Shown here: positions 1 to 8,850 of the stretch, in pieces | Layout: each line of letters starts with the position of its first letter | How positions within the stretch are numbered: the stretch's first letter is position 1 | Assembly: GCF_023822025.1 (NCBI RefSeq) | Contig: NZ_CP082909.1 | Span: 2,346,001 to 2,410,000 of the forward strand | Direction of reading: 5' to 3' | From: Endozoicomonas sp. 4G | GTDB lineage: Bacteria > Pseudomonadota > Gammaproteobacteria > Pseudomonadales > Endozoicomonadaceae | Length of the DNA: 64,000 bases | Program-made: the position numbers and the translations under genes | The notes under the pieces: model-generated | Databases searched by the model: none | The model's input: the letters and a program-made list of their open reading frames with translations, nothing else | What the model was told of the DNA's origin: nothing

Positions 1-767
1 GCATGACCTATACCTGTGGGTATTGGAAAGAAGCGTCCAATCTTAACGAAGCACAAGCGGCTAAACTCAACCTGATTTGCCGAAAGCTGGGGTTAATGCC
101 TGATATGCGGGTACTGGACATTGGGTGTGGCTGGGGCAGTTTTATGAACTACGCAGCTGAGAACTATGGCGTAATGTGTGATGGCCTCACCCTCTCAAAA
201 GAACAGGCTCAACTAGGGCAGGAGCTATCACACAACCAGTCCCTGCCAGTGCGCTTTATGCTGAAGGACTACCGAGAGTACGAGCCCACGAGACAATATG
301 ACCGCATTGCTTCCATCGGCATGATTGAGCATGTTGGGCCGGATAATTTCTCCGAATATTTTCAACGTGCTCACCGGTTACTCAAAGATGACGGTATATT
401 TTTATTGCACACCATTGGCAGCCCTGTATCACAAAACAAAACGGACCCATGGATTCATAAATATATTTTCCCCAATGGAGTTATTCCTTCTATTTCACAA
501 TTAACGGCATCAATGGAAGGGCTCTTCAATGTTGAGGACATCCATAATATCGGGCCCAATTATGACAAAACATTAATGGCCTGGTGTAACAATTTTGAAA
601 ATAACTGGGAACAGATCGCCCATAAATACGACAAGACGTTCTATCGCATGTGGCGCTATTATTTGCTTTCCTGTGCCGGGGCTTTCCGCAGCCGGAACCT
701 GAATCTACTGCAGTTTGTCCTAACAAAACCCGGCTCTGCACTTCCGCCCACTGCCAGACTCTGTTAA
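1..767 (+). CDS. cfa: Cyclopropane-fatty-acyl-phospholipid synthase, C-terminal part
   Basis: The protein transfers a methylene group from S-adenosylmethionine to the double bond of unsaturated acyl chains in membrane phospholipids, typically on entry to stationary phase. The gene runs off the left edge, so about the first third is missing and the first visible Met is not the start. Visible are the TCGYW motif holding the conserved active-site Cys, the SAM-binding loop VLDIGCGWGSF, IEHVG with the catalytic Glu, and LLHTIGS with the conserved His. The match to E. coli Cfa continues through CAGAFRSRN. The last 14 or so residues (from TKPGS) do not resemble the usual family ending and finish about 80 bp from an IS630 remnant, so the tail may have been altered. 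Confidence 0.95.
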   Translation, partial: MTYTCGYWKEASNLNEAQAAKLNLICRKLGLMPDMRVLDIGCGWGSFMNYAAENYGVMCDGLTLSKEQAQLGQELSHNQSLPVRFMLKDYREYEPTRQYDRIASIGMIEHVGPDNFSEYFQRAHRLLKDDGIFLLHTIGSPVSQNKTDPWIHKYIFPNGVIPSISQLTASMEGLFNVEDIHNIGPNYDKTLMAWCNNFENNWEQIAHKYDKTFYRMWRYYLLSCAGAFRSRNLNLLQFVLTKPGSALPPTARLC

Positions 768-847
768 CGGATGATTCAAACACCTGCCTGACCAAGTTCT
801 GCTGACATAAGAGCCTAGTGCACCCAAGCTCTAATATCCATACAGCA

Positions 848-994
848 TCACACCTGCAATGGCCGACCTTTGTAAGTCCATTTAAATGGCTTCGCCATTT
901 TCTCGTTGAAGAAGTCAACAAACTGGTGAAGCCGAGCATTCAGGTCTTCTTTTAGAAAACCCCGTGGCGCCAACGACACTCTGAAGGTAGAATG
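848..994 (-). pseudogene. IS630-family transposase, C-terminal remnant
   Basis: Read on the minus strand, about 48 codons end at a TGA at 848-850 and include DLNARLHQFVDFFNEKMAK followed by PFKWTYKGRPL. This is the characteristic C-terminal end of IS630-family transposases (FIDYFNETMAKPFKWTY in relatives). The catalytic DDE core is absent, and pabB begins 36 bp from the upstream end, so only a fossil remains. No terminal inverted repeat could be assigned. The remnant sits between cfa and pabB and explains an otherwise empty 260-bp gap. Confidence 0.72.
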
Positions 995-1029
995 CGCGTC
1001 TGATCTGACCCGGGATTTTTACGTCGTTT

Positions 1030-2439
1030 ATGAAAGAGCTATCCATTGTTGAACTGGACTACCTGAGTGACTCCAGCCCCTATTTTGAGCCTTTTACCAA
1101 ACACCCTTGGGCATGTTATCTGGACAGCTGTTCTTCCTCTTTCAAAAAAGAACAACATAAGCGCTATGACATCATCACGGCAGACCCTTGGGCCGTGGTG
1201 ACTGTAGACAGCAACCACCAGATCAGGATCATCAATCGTCTATCCGGTAAAAATCAGGTTAAGGGCGATCAGTCCCCGTTCAAGATTCTGGATGATTTAC
1301 TGAGCACCATGTCAAAGGTAGAGCATCCTGACTTGCCCTTCACAGGTGGCGCCCTGGGATTCTGGGGTTATGAGCTGTGCGGCCTGACCGAGCCAGAAAA
1401 AATTCAGCCACGACACGTGGAAACGCCTTTAATGAGTGTTGGCCTTTATCACTGGGCCATTATTTGCGACCACCATCAGCAAAAAACAGTCTTTTTCAGT
1501 CACCCCGATATGCCGGAAATTGAACGGGAAAGCATTCTTGCTCTCATTAATAACAGGACGAGTCCAGAAGACTCCAAACCGTTCCAGCTGCTGGAAGCAT
1601 TTTCTAGCACTATCAGCAAATCAGAATACGAGCTTGCCTTTAACAAAGTCCAGGATTACATACTTGCCGGTGATACCTATGAAGTTAACCTGACTCAGGA
1701 GTTTACCAGCCGATACCGTGGAGATTGCTGGCAGGCCTACAAATATCTCAGAACAGTAAGTCCAGCCCCTTACTCTGCTTATCTATCTCATCCTGACGTT
1801 ACCGTCCTGAGCCACTCGCCGGAACGATTTATTAAAGTAAACGATCGCATGGTGGAAACCCACCCCATAAAGGGCACAAAACCTCGCGGTAAGACACCCC
1901 GGGAAGATCTCGCTCAGGCTGAAGAATTGCTGACCAGCGAGAAAGATCGCTCTGAGAACCTGATGATTGTTGACCTGCTGAGAAATGATCTTGGTAAGGT
2001 CTGCAAACCGGGAAGTATCAGGGTTCCCAGGTTGTTTGAGCTGGAAAGTTACGCCAATGTTCATCACCTGGTCAGTACAGTGACTGGCGAGCTTTCTCAG
2101 GAACACCGTATTCTTGAACTCATGGAAGGAGCCTTCCCGGGGGGATCAATCACTGGCGCACCTAAAATCCGATCGATGGAAATCATTCGAGAACTGGAAG
2201 CGGTTGCCAGAAATGTGTACTGCGGTGCTATTGGCTATGTCAGTTGTAACGACAAGATGGACACCAGTATTACCATCAGAACCCTGGTTGCACAGAATCA
2301 CAAGCTTCACTGCTGGGGCGGTGGTGCCATTGTTGCAGAATCAGACTGCCATCAGGAATATCAGGAATCCATAACCAAGGTAAAAAACCTGATGACCGCC
2401 CTGGAGACTTTCTGCAGATCACCCACAGGAGTCTGTTGA
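1030..2439 (+). CDS. pabB: Aminodeoxychorismate synthase component I
   Basis: The protein converts chorismate and glutamine-derived ammonia (supplied by PabA) to 4-amino-4-deoxychorismate in the p-aminobenzoate/folate pathway. It has 469 residues, close to the family length. The chorismate-binding domain fills the C-terminal half, with THPIKGTKPRG around Lys281. PabB has Lys at this place where TrpE has Ala, which separates it from anthranilate synthase. ENLMIVDLLRNDLGK and FPGGSITGAPK are further signatures. The stop codon overlaps the start of the next small gene, so the two are probably co-transcribed. No strong ribosome-binding site precedes the ATG. Confidence 0.95.
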   Translation: MKELSIVELDYLSDSSPYFEPFTKHPWACYLDSCSSSFKKEQHKRYDIITADPWAVVTVDSNHQIRIINRLSGKNQVKGDQSPFKILDDLLSTMSKVEHPDLPFTGGALGFWGYELCGLTEPEKIQPRHVETPLMSVGLYHWAIICDHHQQKTVFFSHPDMPEIERESILALINNRTSPEDSKPFQLLEAFSSTISKSEYELAFNKVQDYILAGDTYEVNLTQEFTSRYRGDCWQAYKYLRTVSPAPYSAYLSHPDVTVLSHSPERFIKVNDRMVETHPIKGTKPRGKTPREDLAQAEELLTSEKDRSENLMIVDLLRNDLGKVCKPGSIRVPRLFELESYANVHHLVSTVTGELSQEHRILELMEGAFPGGSITGAPKIRSMEIIRELEAVARNVYCGAIGYVSCNDKMDTSITIRTLVAQNHKLHCWGGGAIVAESDCHQEYQESITKVKNLMTALETFCRSPTGVC

Positions 2440-2720
2440 TGAAAATCACCATGGTCAAAAAAATAATGGCGGACGGTAACCCCTGCAAAAAATGCAGTGA
2501 AGTTCTGGAACGACTGAAAACTTCCGGCCATATTGAGCAAATTGATCAGATACTGATTGCCACAGAAGGTGAAGCTGCAAGCGAAGGAGCACTATTAGCC
2601 GACTATTACCAAGTGGACAAAGCCCCTTTTTTTGTCGTTGAGGAAGAAGGTCAGGAGCCGAAAATTTACACGGCTTACTTTAAGTTAGTTAAGGAAGTGC
2701 TGAGCCGGCAGGCTGCATAA
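2439..2720 (+). CDS. Small glutaredoxin-like CxxC protein
   Basis: A 93-residue protein with a CKKC motif at residues 16-19 near the N terminus and the beta/alpha pattern of a thioredoxin or glutaredoxin fold, including KAPFFVVEEEG where such proteins usually have a cis-proline segment. It could be a thiol-disulfide or monothiol-type redox protein; the substrate is unknown. The ATG at 2439 overlaps the pabB stop (TGATG) and has AGGAG about 8 bp upstream, so I chose it over the TTG three bases earlier. The overlap suggests translational coupling with pabB, with no evident functional link to folate synthesis. Confidence 0.8.
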   Translation: MKITMVKKIMADGNPCKKCSEVLERLKTSGHIEQIDQILIATEGEAASEGALLADYYQVDKAPFFVVEEEGQEPKIYTAYFKLVKEVLSRQAA

Positions 2721-2749
2721 TGCAGCCGCCGCCCCGGAGAATAAAAAAC

Positions 2750-4166
<1,417 letters not shown>

Positions 4167-5258
4167 TTGAGAACGCAATCAATGGCCGCATTACCAATTG
4201 AAAACCTGAACATTGAATCTCAGGACTTACTGGTCACTCCAGAGCAGCTGAAAAGGGAAATCCCCCTGAGCGAATCTGCTGAACGTACCATTTCTGAAGG
4301 CCGCCAAGTTATCCGCAATATTCTCGATGGCAAAGATCATCGTCTGTTTGTTGTGGTAGGCCCCTGCTCTATCCATGATGTTGAAGCTGCCATGGATTAT
4401 GCCAAGCGTCTGAAGAAACTGGCAGATGAGCTAAGCGATACTCTCTACCTGGTCATGCGCGTTTACTTTGAAAAGCCTCGTACCACCATTGGCTGGAAAG
4501 GCCTGATCAACGACCCACACATTAATGACTCCTTCAAAATTGAAGAAGGCCTGCACATTGGCCGCCGACTGCTGATGGACGTTGCTGAGCTGGGTATGCC
4601 TTCGGCAACCGAAGCCCTGGATCCTATTTCTCCTCAGTACCTGCAGGATCTGGTGTCCTGGTCCGCCATTGGCGCTCGTACCACTGAATCACAGACTCAC
4701 CGCGAAATGGCCAGCGGTCTGTCTTCAGCTGTGGGTTTCAAAAACGGTACAGATGGAGGTCTGGAAGTAGCGATCAACGCTCTGAACTCCGTATCAAACC
4801 CCCATCGCTTCCTTGGGATTAATGGTAACGGTCAGGTAGCGGTTACCCGCACCAAAGGCAACCAGTATGGCCATATCGTTCTGCGTGGTGGTAACGGCAA
4901 GCCCAACTACGACTCTGTTAGCATAACCTTGTGTGAGCAGGAACTTGAGAGTGCTGGCATCAAGCCAAACGTTATGGTGGATTGTTCACACGCCAATTCC
5001 AATAAGGACCCGGCACTTCAACCTCTGGTCATGGAAAACGTGACCAATCAGATTATTGAAGGCAACCAGTCTATTGTGGGCCTGATGATTGAGAGCAATA
5101 TTGGCTGGGGCGCCCAGAAAGTACCCGCAAACCTGGAAGACCTGAAATACGGTGTATCGATCACCGATGCCTGTATTGACTGGGAAACTACGGAGAAAAC
5201 CCTGCGCGATATGAAGGAGAAGCTGAAAACCGTGCTTCCGGCAAGAGTTTCAGAATAA
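4167..5258 (+). CDS. aroG: Class I 3-deoxy-7-phosphoheptulonate (DAHP) synthase
   Basis: The protein condenses phosphoenolpyruvate with erythrose 4-phosphate, the first step of the shikimate pathway. It matches the AroF/AroG/AroH type along its length: VVVGPCSIHD, RVYFEKPRTTIGWKG, GARTTESQTHREMASG (substrate and metal site), VMVDCSHANS and GLMIESNIGWG. The sequence does not tell me which aromatic amino acid feeds back on it, so the symbol denotes the family. The TTG at 4167 is chosen because GGGAG lies 13 bp upstream; the alternative ATG at 4182 would remove five residues and leave no usable ribosome-binding site. The leader carries a long hairpin (see 3725-4166). Confidence 0.93.
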   Translation: MRTQSMAALPIENLNIESQDLLVTPEQLKREIPLSESAERTISEGRQVIRNILDGKDHRLFVVVGPCSIHDVEAAMDYAKRLKKLADELSDTLYLVMRVYFEKPRTTIGWKGLINDPHINDSFKIEEGLHIGRRLLMDVAELGMPSATEALDPISPQYLQDLVSWSAIGARTTESQTHREMASGLSSAVGFKNGTDGGLEVAINALNSVSNPHRFLGINGNGQVAVTRTKGNQYGHIVLRGGNGKPNYDSVSITLCEQELESAGIKPNVMVDCSHANSNKDPALQPLVMENVTNQIIEGNQSIVGLMIESNIGWGAQKVPANLEDLKYGVSITDACIDWETTEKTLRDMKEKLKTVLPARVSE

Positions 5259-5269
5259 TCGGCGGTCAG

Positions 5270-5300
5270 TCTGACACGGTCGCCTCATGGCTGTGTCAGA
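5270..5300 (+). terminator. Possible terminator after DAHP synthase
   Basis: TCTGACAC at 5270-5277 pairs perfectly with GTGTCAGA at 5293-5300, and a smaller GCC/GGC hairpin lies in the loop. Only a weak T-containing tail (CTTTAAAAT) follows, so intrinsic termination is plausible but not certain. Confidence 0.4.
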
Positions 5301-5305
5301 ACGCT

Positions 5306-5749
5306 TTAAAATAAATCGAATTGATACCCTTTTCCCACCTCTTCAACCTTGGTATCACTCACCTCATTGAGATCGGACAACAGATCCATTTGCGATTCCG
5401 GCACTTCTGCACAGATTTCATCAGGAAAACTGGAAGAAACCTTCCGACTTTTCGGCATATTACTGATTCTTCTGTCCAAAATGGCGGAGCAAATAGGGCA
5501 AATTCCCGGTAGTAACTGATTGGTCAATACTTCATAACGATACGCACCGTGTAGTACTTCCGTACACAGTGTCCGATCCGCACGAGACTCAATATCAAGA
5601 TTGGCTTCAACCAGATGTATATACTGGGAACCACAGGGTTTGATGATATGAGCAACGAAGAAATTTGACAGTATGGCTTGCTTATAACGCTTCACAGATT
5701 CCTTATTTACTGGAAAAGCCAGAAACACCGCTGAAGAAAAAAGGCGCAT
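5306..5749 (-). CDS. Hypothetical protein with a CPIC motif
   Basis: A 147-residue open frame that I do not recognise. It fills the gap between the DAHP synthase gene and greB and does not overlap another gene. Visible are a CPIC pair in the middle (PGICPICSAILD), suggesting metal or redox chemistry though no second Cys pair follows, and an acidic C-terminal tail ending in FDLF. There is no signal peptide or membrane segment. ATG at 5749 is preceded by an in-frame GTG at 5752; the ribosome-binding site is weak for both. It may be a lineage-specific gene. The coding call rests on frame length and position only. Confidence 0.5.
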   Translation of the reverse strand: MRLFSSAVFLAFPVNKESVKRYKQAILSNFFVAHIIKPCGSQYIHLVEANLDIESRADRTLCTEVLHGAYRYEVLTNQLLPGICPICSAILDRRISNMPKSRKVSSSFPDEICAEVPESQMDLLSDLNEVSDTKVEEVGKGYQFDLF

Positions 5750-5838
5750 CACTTTACACGAATATGGACGAATACCATACGCCAGAAAACAACATTAGGT
5801 AAAAATACGGAACCAGATGCTTAAAACAGCCATTAAAA

Positions 5839-6318
5839 TCAATTGAACGGTTTATATTGTATCTTGTTGATAAACCAGATTTTATTTCCCTCAGGCGTCC
5901 TGACCATCACTTCATCATCGACCTGCTTGCCGATTACCGCCCTGGCCATCGGAGAATCAATGGTGATATGCCCCTGCTTAACATCAATTTCATCAGACCC
6001 CACGATCCGGCAATGAAGAACCTCTCCTTCTTCATTCTCAAGCTCTACCCAAGCACCGAAAAAAGCTTTGCCTTCCTGTTCAGGTGAATAATTCACCACT
6101 TTGACAATATCGAGCCGTTTGGTAAGAAAACGAATTCTTCGATCAATTTCTCTCAGCAATCTCTTGCCTTCCTTGTACTCAGCATTTTCGCTTCGATCGC
6201 CTAATGCCGCTGCCTCAGAAACCGCCTGAGTCACCTTAGGCCTCTTATCCCGCCAGAGGTAATGCAGCTCTTCTTCAAGCTTATCTTTGCCAGCCTGAGT
6301 AATAAGATTCGACTTCAT
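5839..6318 (-). CDS. greB: Transcription elongation factor GreB
   Basis: The protein rescues backtracked RNA polymerase by stimulating cleavage of the extruded RNA through the secondary channel. It has 159 residues. The N-terminal antiparallel coiled coil carries the acidic tip in GDRSENAEYKEGK (the two acidic residues that position Mg2+). The segment KRLLREIDRRIRFLTKRLD is the GreB-type version of the coil, and the C-terminal FKBP-like domain follows (SPMARAVIGKQVDDEV). GreB rather than GreA is assigned from the basic patch in the coil and the FFGAWVELENEEG segment. Confidence 0.93.
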   Translation of the reverse strand: MKSNLITQAGKDKLEEELHYLWRDKRPKVTQAVSEAAALGDRSENAEYKEGKRLLREIDRRIRFLTKRLDIVKVVNYSPEQEGKAFFGAWVELENEEGEVLHCRIVGSDEIDVKQGHITIDSPMARAVIGKQVDDEVMVRTPEGNKIWFINKIQYKPFN

Positions 6319-6530
6319 TTAATGCAATCCACAGAAATCCAGTTTTCTCATAACGACATCCTAATCAAAGATAGCCATCAATCAAAGTACCGCTTATGGC
6401 AAGCTCATCCTGATTAACCATTCTACTGATTGGCTCCGGCGTAAAGCATTGCTCAAACAGGTAATATGATTGGATATAATCCATACATAATAATTCTGGG
6501 TTAGCTCTTTGCACCGTATCCGGCGCACAA
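6319..6530. other. Intergenic spacer upstream of greB
   Basis: About 210 bp between the nfuA terminator and the greB start. It is moderately AT-rich and must contain the greB promoter, but I could not pick convincing -35/-10 elements. No ORF or repeat is seen here. Confidence 0.4.
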
Positions 6531-6600
6531 AAAAAGCCGGTTTGTGGGCTAATGTAACTCTTCTTTAAACGAGTGACATTAGCCCATAAACCGGCTTTTT
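6531..6600 (-). terminator. Long-stem bidirectional terminator after nfuA
   Basis: A 25-bp stem with a single G-T wobble joins the sequences beginning AAAAAGCCGGTTTGTGGGCT and ending AGCCCATAAACCGGCTTTTT. The 20-nt loop contains a further ACTC/GAGT pairing. With A and T tracts at both ends it can terminate either strand, and it lies 13 bp after the nfuA stop. Confidence 0.9.
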
Positions 6601-6613
6601 CAGGGAGGCAGCC

Positions 6614-7195
6614 TTACTTGAAGTACGCGTTCTCAGTAATGCTGTGATCTGTCACATCCCTGACGCCTTTGAGTTCAGGAATTCTCTCAATCAGGGTTTT
6701 TTCCACGCCATCTTTCAACGTTAAATCCACTGCACTGCAGCCCTGGCAACCACCACCAAACTGCAGGATGGCAATACCTTCATCGATTTCAACCAAAGAA
6801 ACCACACCTCCGTGGGATGCCAGACCCGGATTGATTTCGGTCTGTAGGAAGTAATTGATTTTCTCGTCCAGCGGGCTGTCTTCACTGACTTGCGGCAACT
6901 TGGCGTTCGGCGCCTTGATGGTCAGCTGGCCACCCAGCTTATCTTCTGAGAAATCAACAAAAGCGTCTTCCAGGTACTGCTCACTTTTTCCTTCAACGTG
7001 GCAATTGAAGTATTCCAGTTCGAGAATCAGATCTCCTTCCTTCTCCTCACCCGGCTTACAGTAAGCAAGGCAGGTTTCAGCATAAGGAGTGCCAGGTTGG
7101 GTAACGAACAGGCGCACACCCATACCCTCTACATTTTGCTTCTCAAGCAGGGTGGCCAGGTACTTCTGTGCTGCTTCCGTGAATGTAATATTCAA
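6614..7195 (-). CDS. nfuA: Fe-S biogenesis protein NfuA
   Basis: The protein carries 4Fe-4S clusters to target apoproteins and acts especially under iron limitation or oxidative stress. It has 193 residues in two parts. The N-terminal A-type-like domain (about 1-95) begins [19 protein letters not shown] and is degenerate for cluster ligands. The C-terminal Nfu domain (about 105-190) has GGGCQGCS, giving the CxxC pair Cys150/Cys153 that bridges a cluster between two subunits. It is transcribed as a single gene with a strong terminator directly after the stop. Confidence 0.96.
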   Translation of the reverse strand: MNITFTEAAQKYLATLLEKQNVEGMGVRLFVTQPGTPYAETCLAYCKPGEEKEGDLILELEYFNCHVEGKSEQYLEDAFVDFSEDKLGGQLTIKAPNAKLPQVSEDSPLDEKINYFLQTEINPGLASHGGVVSLVEIDEGIAILQFGGGCQGCSAVDLTLKDGVEKTLIERIPELKGVRDVTDHSITENAYFK

Positions 7196-7522
7196 CTCAA
7201 GAACCCTCTCATCATTCTGCCGACATTCTATGCCATTCGGCGCTGCGTTGAAATCCCCAGTAAGCCACTCAGGTATTTAAGGATTTGTGCTTAAACTTCG
7301 GAAGGTTACATCTCGCCGCAGTAGTTATCTCTCCTGAGCTTCGCCAGCCTCAGATCTGATGTGAAATCGTACGATTGTTACCCTTTTTAAAAGCCTGTAC
7401 CCTTCGCGCTCTTTTTTCAGGTTGCAGGCAAATCTTTCCTGAAAACAAATGTCCAATTGACTCCTGAGAGCCTGTCGGACTCACCCCTTAGAGCATAAAT
7501 TTCAGTAGAATGAGTCGCAGCC
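7196..7522. promoter_or_regulatory. Divergent promoter region of nfuA and the exporter gene
   Basis: A 327-bp gap between two divergent genes. Beyond the expected promoters I can point only to CATAAAT about 25 bp before the exporter ATG as a candidate -10. I see no clear IscR, RyhB-like or operator motif that I would defend. Confidence 0.3.
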
Positions 7523-8743
7523 ATGAGCGCATTAAATACAGAAAGACATCCCACTGCTATCTTGATGATACTAACACTGTTCGCCATTGTTGGCCCCGTC
7601 TCTATCGATATATTTTCACCTTCACTACCGGCTATTACAGAATACTTCGGCAGTAACAGTGCAACGACTCAGTGGAGTGTCGGTATTTTTATGCTGGGTT
7701 TTTCACTGTCCATGCTGATAGTTGGTCCACTGGCTGATCGTCTGGGCCGTAAAAAAACGTTGTTCCTGGGTTATACCCTTTATCTGCTTGCCACTGCTGC
7801 CACCCTGCTGACGGATAACATTTACCTTTTTATAGCCGCACGCTTTGCTCAGGCCCTGTTCGGTTGCTTTGGTACTGCCGTCGCCCGAATCCTGGCCAAA
7901 GATTACTACCGGGACGAAATGGAAGTACGAATGCTGTCCTACATTAGTGCCTGTTTGACCGTAGCCCCAATGCTGGCTCCCATTGCCGGTGGATTTATTC
8001 AAGAATACGCAGGCTGGCAATACAACTTCCTGGCCATGGGGACAATGGCCGTTATCGCCATAATGAGCCTGCTACTTATCCCGGAGAAACATCAAGTCTC
8101 CAAGAGTTCTGGTCATCCAATCCTTTCAGGTTACAAAGAAGTGTTGACTGACTGGCGCTATCTCCGATTCACTATTGCTGCCGGCACCGCCTTCTCCGGC
8201 GCTTTTGTTTTTGTCGCCGCAGGTCCTTTTGTCATGATCAGCCAGTTAGGTCTGGCGCCAAAATTTTATGGATTCCTTTTTGCCCTGGCCATCGCAAGCT
8301 ACCTCTTCAGTGCATCATTTGGTCCCAAATTAAATGACCGATTAGGACGTAAGAAAAGCACCCGGGTTGCCTGGATCACCCTGGCTACAGGTGCAGGCAT
8401 TTCCTTTGTCACTGCCTGGTGGAGCCATGGCAGTTCTATTCTGGGTTACATGGTCGGTATCATGGTATTTGAACTGGGCCTGGGTCTCTTTATGCCGCTA
8501 TGTCAGGCCAGAGCCACTGAACACATCAGTAAAAATGTAGGCACCGCCGCTGGCCTGATCTTCTTCATAGAAATGCTGCTGGCGACAATGGTTACGGGTC
8601 TGGTGGGACTGTTGCCAGAGATGGGAACACTGACACTTGCCAGTGTCACGGTGGCTGCTGCCCTGGTTGCGGGATTTTGCCTTCAAAAAAAAACCATGAC
8701 ACTATTTGAGCTTAAGCATAAACACTCTGAGGCGCATTTCTGA
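7523..8743 (+). CDS. Bcr/CflA-family drug:proton antiporter (MFS)
   Basis: An inner-membrane exporter of the major facilitator superfamily, 406 residues, with twelve hydrophobic segments. Helix 1 begins AILMILTLFAIVGPVSIDIF, and the P-S-L-P-A segment after it (FSPSLPAI) is typical of the DHA1/Bcr-CflA subgroup. The MFS loop 2-3 signature GPLADRLGRKK is present, and a related one (GPKLNDRLGRKKS) occurs between helices 8 and 9. Family members export drugs such as bicyclomycin or chloramphenicol, or sulfonamides; the substrate here cannot be read from sequence. metH follows about 100 bp later on the same strand with no terminator between. Confidence 0.9.
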   Translation: MSALNTERHPTAILMILTLFAIVGPVSIDIFSPSLPAITEYFGSNSATTQWSVGIFMLGFSLSMLIVGPLADRLGRKKTLFLGYTLYLLATAATLLTDNIYLFIAARFAQALFGCFGTAVARILAKDYYRDEMEVRMLSYISACLTVAPMLAPIAGGFIQEYAGWQYNFLAMGTMAVIAIMSLLLIPEKHQVSKSSGHPILSGYKEVLTDWRYLRFTIAAGTAFSGAFVFVAAGPFVMISQLGLAPKFYGFLFALAIASYLFSASFGPKLNDRLGRKKSTRVAWITLATGAGISFVTAWWSHGSSILGYMVGIMVFELGLGLFMPLCQARATEHISKNVGTAAGLIFFIEMLLATMVTGLVGLLPEMGTLTLASVTVAAALVAGFCLQKKTMTLFELKHKHSEAHF

Positions 8744-8850
8744 TAACATCGCTCTCCTGACAATACCTACAAGCAACCGTGAGCCGTTAAACTGAAACCT
8801 TGACGGCCCGTTTCATGGCAATTGAGAGAACTGGTCCGGAATCTGTACCC

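Noticed and set aside
8744-8850. Cobalamin riboswitch in front of metH
   Set aside because: The leader is about 100 bp at most and contains no recognisable B12-box sequence or the multi-helix fold such an element needs.
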